Source of the DNA: Terfezia claveryi
Lineage: Eukaryota; Ascomycota; Pezizomycetes; Pezizales; Pezizaceae
Direction of reading: 5' to 3'
Assembly: GCA_015179025.1 (NCBI GenBank)
Contig: WHUX01000745.1
Span: 1 to 12,117 of the forward strand
DNA: 12,117 bases
The notes beneath the pieces were generated by a model. The model ran no database searches. It had not been told where the DNA came from and saw only the letters and a program-made list of their open reading frames with translations. The first letter of the stretch is position 1. Each line of letters begins with the position of its first letter. Made by a program: the position numbers and the translations under genes. Below are positions 1-7,576 of this stretch, one piece after another.

Positions 1-1696
1 TCTGCTTCATATACAGCAATTCCACATTGTTTACCTCGTTCTGGAAATACTGTTCGCACATGGACAATGCAGATTTATACTTCTCAGAGGCAGTTAATAA
101 TTCAAGTATTGAAAGATATTCTACTTGTTCATTTTAGTTTTGACTTATGGACATCTAGCAATTATCTTGCATTATTGGGAATAGTCAGACATTGGATTAG
201 TATGGATGGTCAGTCTTGTCGAGCATTATTAGGTCTTCGTCATTTATATGGAGCACATACAGGTAAAAACCAAAGTCAGATTATTATGTCCTTGTTGCAA
301 GAGTATGCATTAATGAAGAAGGTTGGATATTTTACTTTAGATAATGCTACAAATAATGACTTTGCATTGACTTGTCTTTCTATATATTTATAGGAGGTTG
401 GGGTTTCTTTTAATGTATCAGAACATAGGCTTTGCTGTTTTGGACATATTATTAATCTTGTTGTGAAGACTTTTCTTTATGGAATTGAATCAGATATTGG
501 GATGCAAGAGTTGGATAAGCCTTTAACCTTTTGGCACAAGCAGAGACCATATGGTAAGTTGCAGAATATTATTACCTACATTTGTTGGACACTACAATGT
601 CAAGAAGAATTTGCACGTCTTGTTCAAGAAGCTTTACTAGAAGAATCAGCATTTCAGCCAATTGCAGCAAATCTCACTCGATGGAATAGTGACTTCAGAG
701 CTATCAAACGTGCATTACAACTTCGAAATAGGTTTGAAGTTTTTATAGCTCGGTATATTCGTGATGGCCTTGAGGAAGATCAACTGGATATTGATGACTG
801 GAAGGAGTTGCAGGATATTGTTACAATTCTAGAGCCATTTTATCGATGTACTTTGGAATTGGAAGGCCATCATGGTAATGGTGCTCTATACAATTTACTT
901 CCTACAATGGACTATCTGCTAGAGCATATCGAATCAGCATTAACTATGTATACAGCAAGCAACAGTACTCCACATCTTCTTGTATCGATCAACTTAGCTT
1001 GGAGTAAGCTTGATAAGTATTATGCTCTTACTGATGCAAATACAGTCCTATACGCTGCAGTTGTTCTTCATCCATCGATGAAACTTGACTATTTTGAGAC
1101 AAACTGGGCAGAGCATCCGACTTGGATTGAGAATGCGAAGGCTAAAGTACAGTTATTATGGGAAACTAAGTAAGTATTAGTTTTGCTCTTTATATCATAT
1201 TTTGTTGTACTAATTATACTTCGATAGATATAAAGACACTGGAGAAAGCAAATCATCGGCAGAATCAACTGGTATTAGTGGTCCAAGTACAGACACCACT
1301 GAATCCACTTTGTGCTTGTGGAAATCTAAGCGGGCACCTAGAATTCGGCAAAAAGATGAACTCGATGACTTCATCTCCTCCACTATTGATATTGAGAACC
1401 CTCGACTCTGGTGGATTCAACACCAAAAGGATTATCCACAACTATCCAGAATGGCACTTGACATTCTAGAAATTCTGGCTATGAGTTCAGAGGTAGAGCG
1501 AGTGTTTAGTAGTACAGGATTGATGGTAACAGACCGGCGGAATAGGTTGAAGGAGGATATTATTGAGGCAGTTGAGTGTATGAAGTCATGGCGTATTGAT
1601 AGTGGAATTATTGCGTTCAAGGAGGCAGAGCAGGTACAAGCTATGTTAGATCAACTCGAGGCAAAAGGTATTCGTGAGAAAGATACCGATCAGTAG
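1..1696 (+). pseudogene. hAT transposase, 5' partial, one in-frame stop, one intron
   Basis: This would be the cut-and-paste transposase that binds the element's ends and excises it. One frame is open from base 1 to 1169, broken only by TAG at 391-393; after an intron it continues from 1228 to the stop at 1694-1696. Visible hAT marks, in order: FDLWTS with its aspartate at 142-144; LDNATNND with its aspartate at 340-342; the C-x2-H motif in CCFGHIINL (436-447); the RW motif in LTRWNSDF (679-684); and the C-terminal dimerisation region ending in SSEVERVFSSTG (about 1484-1519), whose ER-FS glutamate is the probable third catalytic acid. The two aspartates as catalytic residues follow from the hAT family, not from direct proof. 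The stop falls just before the C-x2-H motif and could come from CAG by one C-to-T change. Apart from it the gene looks recently active. The N-terminal BED zinc finger should lie upstream. Confidence 0.92.
1170..1227 (+). other. Spliceosomal intron in the hAT transposase gene
   Basis: The donor is GTAAGT (1170-1175), a branch-site-like TACTAAT lies at 1208-1214, and the acceptor is GATAG ending at 1227. Removing these 58 bases joins the frame ending in LLWETK to YKDTGESK without a stop, and the join falls at a typical hAT position (W-x-x-x-Y-K before a variable linker). The length and signals fit short fungal introns. Without splicing the frame stops at 1171-1173. Transcript data are not available. 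Confidence 0.85.
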
Positions 1697-1764
1697 TTAG
1701 GTAGCTAGGTAGATATTGGTTTCTGAATTGAGCTCTCGACTTTTCTACACTGTCGTGCAGAACC

Positions 1765-1927
1765 GGCTATTCAGGCTATTCAGGCTATTCAGGCGGCCTG
1801 CCTTATTCAGGCCGCCTGGACCGGCCCAGGCCTTCCTTCAGGCCGGCCTGAATAAGAAGGCCAGGCCCAGCCTGCCTTACTGTGGCCCAGGCCGGCCCCG
1901 GCCTTAGCTTCGCCTGGCCTGGCCTGG
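1765..1927. repeat. GGCC-rich subterminal region of the hAT element
   Basis: It begins with three exact tandem 9-bp units (GGCTATTCA, 1765-1791). A 13-bp perfect inverted repeat follows, CTTATTCAGGCCG at 1802-1814 and its complement at 1844-1856, then many AGGCC/GGCCT motifs up to 1927. hAT transposases are known to bind short repeated motifs inside the element's ends, so these are candidate binding sites. The base composition contrasts sharply with the AT-rich transposase gene. The open frame across it is an artefact of the repeats. Confidence 0.7.
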
Positions 1928-1951
1928 CCAGCTGAGAACACTGAATGGCAG
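1928..1951. repeat. hAT right terminal inverted repeat plus predicted 8-bp target duplication
   Basis: CCAGCTGAGAACACTG (1928-1943) ends in the CACTG expected of a hAT right end. AATGGCAG (1944-1951) follows and aligns with LINE sequence seen in LINE-B near 9055-9075, so it is target DNA. The matching left copies would lie upstream of the window. Confidence 0.7.
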
Positions 1952-3275
1952 TATGTCTTCTCTCACTTTAAGATCTCTCTTTACACATAAGGTCTATCTT
2001 CCTCTGGGGTGCGGAATTCTAGTTCCATCCTTCTTTTCTCTACTAAAATGACACACGCCTTTCTAGGATGGAGCTCCTAGTGTATCAAGCCCTTAGGAAA
2101 ATTTGTGGGGCATATCACGACAGCTCCAAGGACAAGCTAGCACTCATAGCAAATATCGGACCTCTAGAGAACAAGCTACATGACATGGCAGCCTGCTGGG
2201 TGTTATTAGTGACCCGAATTGGGAACAAGGCTCTCCTTTCCTCCTCTCCATTCCTACCCTTCTTCTATAACCTCGACATTTAACATTGCCACCTCCTACT
2301 CTCTCTACTTAGCTTCGGAAAGGAATTCCTCCTATCTCTAAGTGCTCTGATACCGGTCACCTCTACCAACCCACAGATGTGCTCTCTAAAGACAGGTTCA
2401 GATGGGCCTCAAGCTGGGAATCCTAATGGAAGAGGCTGGTGCATTTGCTACACCGATGGCACCGGAAGAAGTGGACATCATGCAGCAGCCTTCTATTCAG
2501 AAGATAGCAGGAACAACCCACAAGCTCCGGTCAATCATACTTGGGCACAGAATCTACAGTGGCTGATGCAGAAAGACAAGTAATCTTCCTGGCTCTTCAG
2601 GCTAGCAGAGAGTTCCCAATGGTCGTCATTGGTCGCTCTCATCTTCGGCTCAAGTGCAGCCATTTCCTCAGCTGTCAGCCTCTCCAAGGCACCGTCTAGT
2701 CGCAGCAGTATGAGCGCGAACTCGTCACTCTACTTGAGGAACGAGAGGCGAACTCTCAAGACACTACCATTTCCTGGGTCCGCTCTCACATTGGGATCCC
2801 AAGCAACGAGAAGGCAGACCAGCTGGCAGCTTTTCCTTCTGCCCTTGGCCAGCTCTCTGCTCAGACTCGATGGTGACAGAAGGTGGGATCAGACAGGGTT
2901 CGAAAGCCATAAGAAGCCAAGCTCGCACAGCAGCAGGGTTGGCATCCAAAGGACAACTTGGAATCGCACTCCCTCTCTGCATACACTGGTGTCGTACAGA
3001 CAAGGGCCTCAACTAGCCTGGCTCCACAAGATCGGTAAGGCAGACTCCAGCACCTGTCCCTGCGGACATCACTCCAAGATGGCCAGCACTTGGTCTTCGA
3101 CTGCCTTCTCCTACATGCTCACAGACAAGCACTCGACAGTATCAAAGACTGGAGGATCTCGACCGCCCAATCTGGATCCAAGAGGAAGAGGAGGACGACT
3201 GGGACGCAGTAGAAGCTTTTTTCGGTTTTTTGTATAAAACGGATGGTTGGAAGATAGAGAAATATCCATTCAGCT
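1944..3275 (+). pseudogene. LINE-A ORF2 C-terminal part: post-RT region, RNase H, zinc knuckle (broken)
   Basis: This would be the C-terminal half of the LINE polymerase protein. The post-RT linker has SIFLWGAEF (near 1990) and MELLVYQALRKICGAYHDSS (2068-2127), which matches LINE-B's RLEYKALRKITGGYHGSS. RNase H starts with CYTDGTGRSGHHAAAFYSED, with the first catalytic aspartate at 2455-2457. The acidic ADAE stretch lies near 2563-2576 and the TISWVRSHIGIPSNEKADQL end lies near 2768-2826 in another frame. The zinc knuckle is HKIGKADSSTCPCGHHSK (near 3025-3078), followed by a degraded histidine and cysteine. The C-terminal helix region reads LDRPIWIQEEEDDW-AVEAFF near 3156-3225. Several frameshifts and stops make it non-coding; at least three frames must be combined to follow the protein. 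Confidence 0.85.
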
Positions 3276-3467
3276 AGGATGGGCTGGCCTTAGTTGGCTG
3301 GTAGCACTCACGAGTTCCCTTACACGTTATCTCATTCCTGTTACACATATACATCTTGCATTGTTTGTCTATTTTGTTTTGACGCAGGCTTCAGTCAGGC
3401 CCTCGGGGTCATCTGCCATTTAGGCGGTTAATGAAGCATGGGAGCTTCGCGTCACTCGAGTCCAGTT

Positions 3468-3614
3468 TTTCACGCTTTCAGACATCTCGAATGGCACCGT
3501 CTCTGGGCCGGGGAGTCTACGATTTCCCTTCACACTTGTTGTTTCACACTTTCAGATATCTCGATAGCACCGTTTTCTGGGCCCGAGGAGTCTACGAATT
3601 CCCTTCACACATGT
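3468..3614 (+). repeat. 74-bp tandem duplication in the LINE-A 3' UTR
   Basis: Two diverged copies lie head to tail at 3468-3541 and 3542-3614. Both start TTTCAC-CTTTCAGA and run to CCCTTCACAC followed by A/TTGT. They differ at several positions and by small indels, so the duplication is not fresh. LINE-D has a different tandem duplication in its own 3' UTR. Confidence 0.8.
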
Positions 3615-3672
3615 ATCTATCTTTTGCTTTCTGCGCGCCGGACCTGGCAGATTAACTTGCCTTGTCCTGAAT

Positions 3673-3717
3673 CCACCTGGTTTCCGGGTGGCTCTTCATG
3701 GTCCCCTTACTGGGACC
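3673..3717 (+). other. Two 3'-terminal hairpins of LINE-A
   Basis: Hairpin 1 pairs CCACCTGG (3673-3680) with CCGGGTGG (3684-3691), with one G-U pair. Hairpin 2 pairs GGTCCC (3700-3705) with GGGACC (3712-3717). They sit just upstream of the AGAGTAACAAGAATTTTT-poly(A) end. The same two hairpins recur at equivalent positions in the other copies, with compensating changes. Confidence 0.7.
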
Positions 3718-3755
3718 GAATTAGAGTAACAAGAATTTTTAAAAAAAAAAAAAAA

Positions 3756-4208
3756 CTGAAAATTCAACAAAAGGTAGTGGAATACGTGAACTCATACAAA
3801 GGGAACTCGTGATAAAGCTTGAGGTGAGCTATCGAAGTGAGCTCGTAATATAGAAATTTGAAAAAGGCCTACGTGGCCTCATAGGTCTCCTCTCCTGCTT
3901 TCTCCATCCCTGCTTGTCGAGCTCCTCCCAACTACGCTTCTCTCCAGTACAGCCCTTCTGGAGCGCCGAAGCATGGGCAGCCGAAAGGGATATGTTCTCC
4001 CGTTTCCGGTGGGTGGCCGCAAGTGCACTCCGCTGACTCCGCTTTGCCGATGTGATGGAGCCAGCTCTTCTGAGGGCCTCTGTTCGTTCGCAACCAGGTG
4101 TAGGCTGATAGGGCATGCCGGTCCCACTCTACCCTCCTGACACCATATCCTGCCTCGTTCTGGCTTCTTTCCGTGCTGCCTTAGAGGGAAGCGCGGAGCC
4201 CCCGTTGC
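3756..4208 (-). pseudogene. LINE-B ORF2 C-terminus with zinc knuckle, and start of its 3' UTR
   Basis: On the minus strand the frame reads GYGVRRVEWDRHALSAYTW, then LRTNRGP (about 4160-4075), then HIGKAESAECTCGHPPETGE followed by HIPFGCP (about 4055-3975). All zinc-knuckle positions are present (C-x-C, H, C), so this is the cleanest knuckle of the LINE-B/LINE-A pair. A stop interrupts GLRASL just downstream of the LINE-C insertion site. Downstream comes the acidic C-terminal helix region ending AFFKFLYYELTS (about 3875-3840). The 3' UTR start (3756-3830) matches LINE-D near 5745-5775 (ACGAG-TCCCTTTGT). It is cut at 3755 by LINE-A. Confidence 0.85.
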
Positions 4209-4209
4209 T
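4195..4209. repeat. Left copy of the LINE-C target-site duplication
   Basis: GGAGCCCCCGTTGCT at 4195-4209 is repeated exactly at 7562-7576. The last T merges with the poly(T) of LINE-C, so the length is 14 or 15 bp. Outside the duplication, LINE-B coding sequence continues on both sides. Confidence 0.92.
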
Positions 4210-4228
4210 TTTTTTTTTTTTTTTTTTT

Positions 4229-4729
4229 AAATACTCGTTACTCTTATTCGGTCCCAGTAAGGGGACCATGAAGAGCCACCTGGAAACCCAGGTGGATTCA
4301 GGACAAGGCAAGTTAATCTGCCAGGTCCGGCGCGCGGAAAGCAAAGAATATAAAGTAGACTCAAGAGACGCGGAGCCCCCATGCTGTCATTAACCGCTTA
4401 GATGGCGGAGGACCCGAGAGGCCTGACTGAGACCCACGCCGGAAAAGACAGAACCCCAAAAGGTGTCAAAAGAAATGTATAAGGAAACTCGTGAAAAAGC
4501 TACCGACCAGCTAAGGCCAGACCACCCAAAACCCCGCGCAGGTGAGCAAGAGAAAATTGGAAACCGCTCGCCAGTAGAAGTCCGCCTAAAACAAAATGAT
4601 AATGTCTCGCAAGTGGGAACAAGAAAAATCAACAGCCTGCTCGAGTGGAAAACCCCAGTCCTAACCCCTGCCAACATAACCAGCTGGAAAGCAAAATGTG
4701 TCGTGTGTAGGAAACCCCTGGAAGGAATA
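4229..4729 (-). other. LINE-C 3' UTR with two terminal hairpins
   Basis: From the tail inward: AAGTATTT-like terminal box (as AAATACTCG on the + strand), hairpin 2 (GGTCCC 4250-4255 with GGGACC 4262-4267), hairpin 1 (CCACCTGG 4276-4283 with CCAGGTGG 4288-4295, perfect). Then come the AAGTTAATCTGCCAGGTCCGG block (4310-4330), the CATGCTGTCATTAACC block (4380-4395), the GCCTGACTGAG block (4421-4431) and the CTAAGGCCAGACC block (4512-4524), all shared with the other copies. The 200 bp next to ORF1 (about 4530-4729) match nothing else here that I recognise. The open frame on the + strand (4463 onward) is not coding in my view. Confidence 0.8.
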
Positions 4730-4799
4730 TTATATATTCCAATTATAGCTGTGGTGCGGAAGACTCGCTTGCCCATGCGAAGCCCGTGTGTAGTGTCGA
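4730..4799 (-). pseudogene. LINE-C ORF1, last ~23 codons
   Basis: The minus strand reads LRMGKRVFRTTA in one frame and YNWNI followed by TAA (4732-4730) in the next, the usual ending of Tad1-type ORF1 proteins (R-G-R-x-FRT-x-YDW). Two small compensating frameshifts are needed. The piece directly continues the ORF1 part at 6109 and above once LINE-D and one copy of its duplication are removed. Confidence 0.75.
4792..4799. repeat. Left copy of the LINE-D target-site duplication
   Basis: AGTGTCGA at 4792-4799 recurs at 6101-6108 just after the LINE-D poly(A). ORF1 sequence of LINE-C lies outside both copies, which supports a genuine insertion duplication. The first A of the right copy merges with the tail. 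Confidence 0.85.
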
Positions 4800-4814
4800 A
4801 ACCCCCCCTTATTT

Positions 4815-5909
4815 ACAAAAAAAATCATAGACCCCAAGTCGAGTCCTCCAAGCACCTAGGCCCTTGTGCAGCAGGTATAGGATCCATTCTGGAAGAAGGG
4901 TGGAGGGTCTGTTATACGGATGGCACGGGACGAAAAGGGATGGTAGCAAGCGGGGATCCATAGCGAAGACCGGACAGGAGGCCCTCCTGAGGATTATGGT
5001 GGCTTCCTAGGAGACCAAGCCACAGTAGCGGATGGTGAACTCTTTGCAATGCAACTAGCCCTAAGCAAGGAGGACTCGGATATGCTGGCAATCCTGTCAG
5101 ACTCCCAAGCAGCAATTCAGGCGGTCCGCAATATGAGTTCGGGCTCCCCCCCAGGTCTAGTATCGAGAAAGAAATAAAGGCGCTTTTGATTTCTAACCCA
5201 CACAGGGACCTTCAGTTATCGTGGGTCAGGGGTCACCTGGGAATCCAGGGAATGAAAGGCAGACCGGATCGCGAGTTTCCAATCTCATTTGGGAGAGTTC
5301 ACAGGCCGAGAGCGCACAGCCACGGAAGGGGGCCTCCGTGCGTCTCTAAAGCATACGGAAGAGTCGAGAGCGAAAGCAGGGTACGGAGTCAGAAGAGTGG
5401 AATGGGACCGACATGCCCTCTCAGCCTTACAATGGATGCGAACCAACAGGGGTCCACAAAGGAGCTGCCTCCATCACATCGGTAAAGCAGTGTCAGCAGA
5501 GTGCGTATGCGGACACCCCTCTGAGACGGGAGAGCACATCGTCTTCAAGTGTCCACGCTTTGACCGGCCCCGAAGGCACTGTTGGGAGAAAGGAGCAGTT
5601 GGGGTGGAGCTCGACAAACCAGAATGGAGAAAAGAGGAAGAGGAGACGTACGAGGCCACGGAGGTCTTCTTCAGGCTGCTATTCATGAGCTCACATAGAA
5701 AGAACGCTGCCGGATTGGGAGCCTGCAAAGTGTGTTATCAAGATTTATTTACGAGTCCCTTTGTTTCAGTCCACAATTTCTTCTATCTTAGTTCATCTTT
5801 CCCGCGAGTCCTCCAGCTCGTCAGTTTTCAGCCCACAAGTTCGTCTATTTTAGTCCATCTTTCCCGCGAGTCCTCCAGTTTGTCAGTTTTCGTCAAGTTT
5901 AGGGGATGA
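4815..5909 (+). pseudogene. LINE-D ORF2 C-terminal part: RNase H and zinc knuckle
   Basis: RNase H removes RNA from the RNA/DNA hybrid made during retrotransposition; the zinc knuckle probably binds nucleic acid. Visible parts are GWRVCYTDGTGRKG (aspartate at 4919-4921), a frameshift near 4955, then SEDRTGG and ATVADGELFAMQLAL with the catalytic glutamate near 5040, and AILSDSQAAIQAVRN with the next aspartate near 5100. A second shift lies near 5150, then QLSWVRGHLGIQG. One base is missing in the following GNEKADR motif (near 5255). From about 5257 the frame is open without a break: ASFQSHLGEFTGRE, YGVRRVEWDRHALSALQWMR, then HHIGKAVSAECVCGHPSETG with HIVFKCPRF (5467-5556; C-x-C, H and C all present), and the acidic end KPEWRKEEEETYEATEVFF (about 5616-5673). 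The frame runs on to a stop at 5907-5909 through 3' UTR-like repeats. Confidence 0.88.
5768..5891 (+). repeat. 62-bp tandem duplication in the LINE-D 3' region
   Basis: Two units, 5768-5829 and 5830-5891, align without gaps and match at 55 of 62 positions by my count. Both contain TTTCCCGCGAGTCCTCCAG. The unit differs from the 74-bp repeat of LINE-A and lies before, not after, the CAGTCAGGC block. Confidence 0.85.
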
Positions 5910-6022
5910 GGCTCAGTCAGGCTTCGGGTCATCGGCTAGTCGTTAATGACGGCATGGGGCCTCGTCTTGTTTGTATACTTAGTTTGCGCGGGCCTGGCAG
6001 ATTAGCTTGCTCTCCCTTGAAT

Positions 6023-6066
6023 CCACCGGGTTTCCGTGTGGCTCCTCACAGCCCCCAACGGGGCTG
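6023..6066 (+). other. Two 3'-terminal hairpins of LINE-D
   Basis: Hairpin 2 pairs CAGCCCC (6049-6055) with GGGGCTG (6060-6066) around a CAAC loop. This stem has a different sequence but the same pairing as the GGTCCC/GGGACC stem of LINE-A and LINE-C. Hairpin 1 (CCACCGGG 6023-6030 with CCGTGTGG 6034-6041) has two mismatches. The terminal box is GGAGTACCAAGTATTT before the poly(A). Confidence 0.7.
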
Positions 6067-6100
6067 CATAGGAGTACCAAGTATTTAAAAAAAAAAAAAA

Positions 6101-6108
6101 AGTGTCGA
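6101..6108. repeat. Right copy of the LINE-D target-site duplication
   Basis: AGTGTCGA, identical to 4792-4799, directly follows the LINE-D poly(A). Confidence 0.85.
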
Positions 6109-7089
6109 CCCTCCGCCATGTAGATGACGAGAGATGATGCCAGCTTACCGGCTCTTCTGCCTTCTTGCACAGCCAGCGGATGCCCAGAATTTGGGCCCCC
6201 TGGTTATCCTCTTCGATCCATCGGCGCATGAGACGGGTTTGTACTTCATAGGGGCTGCGTGAAATACAACAGCTTGTGTTCGTTTTTTTTTTGGGGTTGC
6301 TTGCGTTGGTGTCGTCTTTTTCTTAATCAGTGGTACGCGGTCAGGGTGGACCTCTCCATCCCTTCCTGTGATGGTGGTAGAGTACTCGGAGGGTTCGGGG
6401 GTGGTGTTTGTGTTGTCATCTTAGCTTCCCCTTGCCCTTTCCATTCGGTGGGGATGTCTTGACAGGCGGCGGCGATATTGTTACTGTAGCTTGTGTGGCG
6501 GCCTCTGCGTACGTACGTGCTGGTGTGGGGATAGGTGGGTGTGTCTGGGACGCCGCATCAACCTGGAGCACCTCCTCTTCAATCGTCTGGGTGCCTGTGT
6601 CTGTCACTGGGACGTCGTCATCATCGTCGTCGTCAGCGGAAGAGTCCTCGTCCTCGATCTGCTGCTTTATCTGCCGCTCTAACGTCTGGTACGTCTCCTC
6701 GCCAAAAGACCTTGCGGCCTTATAAACATCGCAAGGTGGGTTGAATGCCAGGTTATTCGCACTGGCTAGTAACTCTGTGAGCTTGTAAACATAGTACTTC
6801 CACTCACCCTCGAGGTAAGGACGATTGCCAAAAAGGGGAAGGGGACGATCGTCAGTAGGTCGGTGCTTATTTGGCAAACGGCATCTATCTAAGTGGAATT
6901 GCGGTTGGAGTGGCGGCCCTGTGGCTGGGGTGCTTGTGGGGACTGGTGGCTTTGTGGCTTCGCTTGGGGCTGGAGTTGATGGTTTGGTGGTGGCTGTGGT
7001 TGGTGTCCGGTGACTGGCAGTCGGGTTTTCAGTGGCGGGTTACGCTTGTCGAGCTTGCCCGGGTTATCTTTCCTCTTCCCCTGAGGCAC
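6109..7089 (-). pseudogene. LINE-C ORF1 (gag-like protein), main part
   Basis: ORF1 proteins of Tad1 LINEs bind the element RNA. On the minus strand a basic start (PQGKRKDNPGKLDKRN, from 7089; the codon there is GTG, so the true start is unsure) shifts frame near 7038. A Pro/Thr-rich stretch follows, then LPNKHRPTDDRPLPLFGNRP (from 6877), WKYYVYKLTELLASANNLAF, PPCDVYKAARSFGEETYQ, an acidic run (SSADDDDDDD, about 6638-6609), AASQTHPP and YAEAATQATVT. The frame stops at 6416-6418. It continues in another frame as TQAVVFHAAPMKYKP (about 6280-6236), then LMRRWIEEDNQGAQILGIRWL and GKLASSLVIYMAEGRH up to the LINE-D junction, with two further frameshifts. The last block is the conserved core of fungal LINE ORF1 (GIRWL...SSLVIY). 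Total length would be about 350 residues. Confidence 0.82.
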
Positions 7090-7561
7090 GGGTACTGTGT
7101 GGGAGATACAAATTCCCTAATTGGGTGGTGCCGACATGTGTGGGTGCTCTCCCGGAATCGTGGACCAATGCCCGTGAGGGCGATTTCTGTGGGAGCGAGG
7201 AGGAAGAAGAGCGGAGGAAGAGGGGAAAAAGCTTCAATCGAGGGGAAAGGATCGCGATACTTGTTCCCCGAGTTTCGAGTAGATATTCCTGTTGTGGGCG
7301 GCGAGGGCTTTCTCGTGGTGTCGTCCGTTTGTCTGTAGCTGTTCTGGTTGTGGAGATCCGACCAAGCGCTCGTCCTGGAGCTGGAGCCACCCGTCACATT
7401 CAGGGTTGCGGTGGGTAGCTTACGTGCAGAGGTTGGGCAGACACAATATGAGGACAAGCAGGGAATTCATGACGACGGGGGATGTGAGTTAAAGATTGGG
7501 GTGATATAAAGTGGGAAATATCAAGCTGGGAAAGGCTGGGAAGATGGGAATGGGAATTAAT
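7090..7561 (-). other. LINE-C 5' UTR
   Basis: The stretch lies between the 5' end of LINE-C, set by the target duplication at 7562-7576, and the first ORF1-like sequence. It holds overlapping open frames on both strands but no recognisable domain. The extreme 5' end is pyrimidine-rich on the minus strand (ATTCCCATTCCCATCTTCCC). Autonomous LINEs carry an internal promoter here; I cannot pick out its elements. The presence of a 5' UTR shows that LINE-C is not a simple 5'-truncated copy. Confidence 0.6.
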
Positions 7562-7576
7562 GGAGCCCCCGTTGCT
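7562..7576. repeat. Right copy of the LINE-C target-site duplication
   Basis: GGAGCCCCCGTTGCT is identical to 4195-4209. LINE-B coding sequence resumes immediately to the right. Confidence 0.92.

Larger units (their letters stand above)
1..1943 (+). mobile_element. hAT-superfamily DNA transposon, 3' portion (5' end off window)
   Basis: The segment holds most of a hAT transposase gene, about 230 bp of GGCC-rich noncoding sequence, and a right end reading CCAGCTGAGAACACTG. The reverse complement of that end starts CAGTGTTCTCAG, the usual form of a hAT terminal inverted repeat. The next eight bases, AATGGCAG (1944-1951), are the expected target duplication. The frame is already open at base 1, so the 5' end and left terminal repeat lie upstream. 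The sequence right of the boundary is LINE coding sequence on the + strand, so the transposon probably jumped into LINE-A. The superfamily is certain; the exact right end is inferred from the terminal motif alone because the left end is not visible. Confidence 0.9.
1944..3755 (+). mobile_element. LINE-A: Tad1-type LINE, 3' part with poly(A)
   Basis: The copy runs from the region after the reverse transcriptase through RNase H, zinc knuckle and 3' UTR to a 15-A tail (3741-3755). It starts directly at the hAT end, so its upstream part probably continues to the left of the hAT element, beyond the window. Its 3' UTR shares the GGCCTTAGTTGG block (about 3289-3300), the CAGTCAGGC block (3392-3400), the GTTAATGA..GCATGGG block (3427-3442) and the CCTGGCAGATTAACTTGCC block (3643-3661) with the other LINE copies here. 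Its tail abuts the 3' UTR of LINE-B in opposite orientation, so LINE-A probably inserted into LINE-B. Confidence 0.85.
4800..6101 (+). mobile_element. LINE-D: 5'-truncated Tad1-type LINE inserted in LINE-C ORF1
   Basis: The copy starts in the linker before RNase H (CCCCTTATTTAC-AAAAATCATAGACCCCAAG, aligning with LINE-B near 8598-8570) and runs through RNase H, zinc knuckle, 3' UTR and a 15-A tail (6087-6101). An 8-bp duplication flanks it. It lies opposite in orientation to LINE-C and LINE-B. It is the youngest insertion in this nest that can be ordered by position, and its zinc-knuckle frame is still open. Confidence 0.9.
4209..7561 (-). mobile_element. LINE-C: ORF1-only LINE (no ORF2), interrupted by LINE-D
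   Basis: Read on the minus strand: 5' end at 7561 (ATTAATTCCCATTCCCATC), a 5' UTR of about 470 bp, ORF1 from about 7089 to 6109 and 4799 to 4730, a 500-bp 3' UTR, and a 20-A tail (4228-4209). A perfect 14-15 bp target duplication flanks it, showing one insertion event into LINE-B. LINE-D (4800-6101) was added later, so LINE-C was about 2.05 kb. There is no endonuclease, reverse transcriptase or RNase H between the ORF1 stop and the 3' UTR. Its 3' UTR matches LINE-A's from the GGCCTTAGCTGG block to the tail hairpins. It was therefore probably mobilised by a full-length relative, like mammalian half-LINE (HAL1) elements. Confidence 0.88.

Noticed and set aside
1716..1907. Open frame with FRLFRLFRLFRR repeats
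   Set aside because: It is produced by the 9-bp tandem repeats and GGCC motifs of the hAT subterminal region, after the transposase stop.
4463..4890. Plus-strand open frame leading into the LINE-D RNase H motif
   Set aside because: Its first two thirds are the 3' UTR and ORF1 end of LINE-C read backwards; only the part after about 4800 is LINE-D coding sequence.
6408..7013. Several plus-strand open frames, including Gly/Val-rich ones
   Set aside because: They mirror the Pro/Thr/Asp-rich ORF1 of LINE-C on the minus strand and show no domain of their own.
7029..7457. Minus-strand frame of 142 codons as the true ORF1 start
   Set aside because: It ends in a stop near 7029 in a different frame from the recognisable ORF1, and shows no known domain; 5' UTR is the simpler reading.
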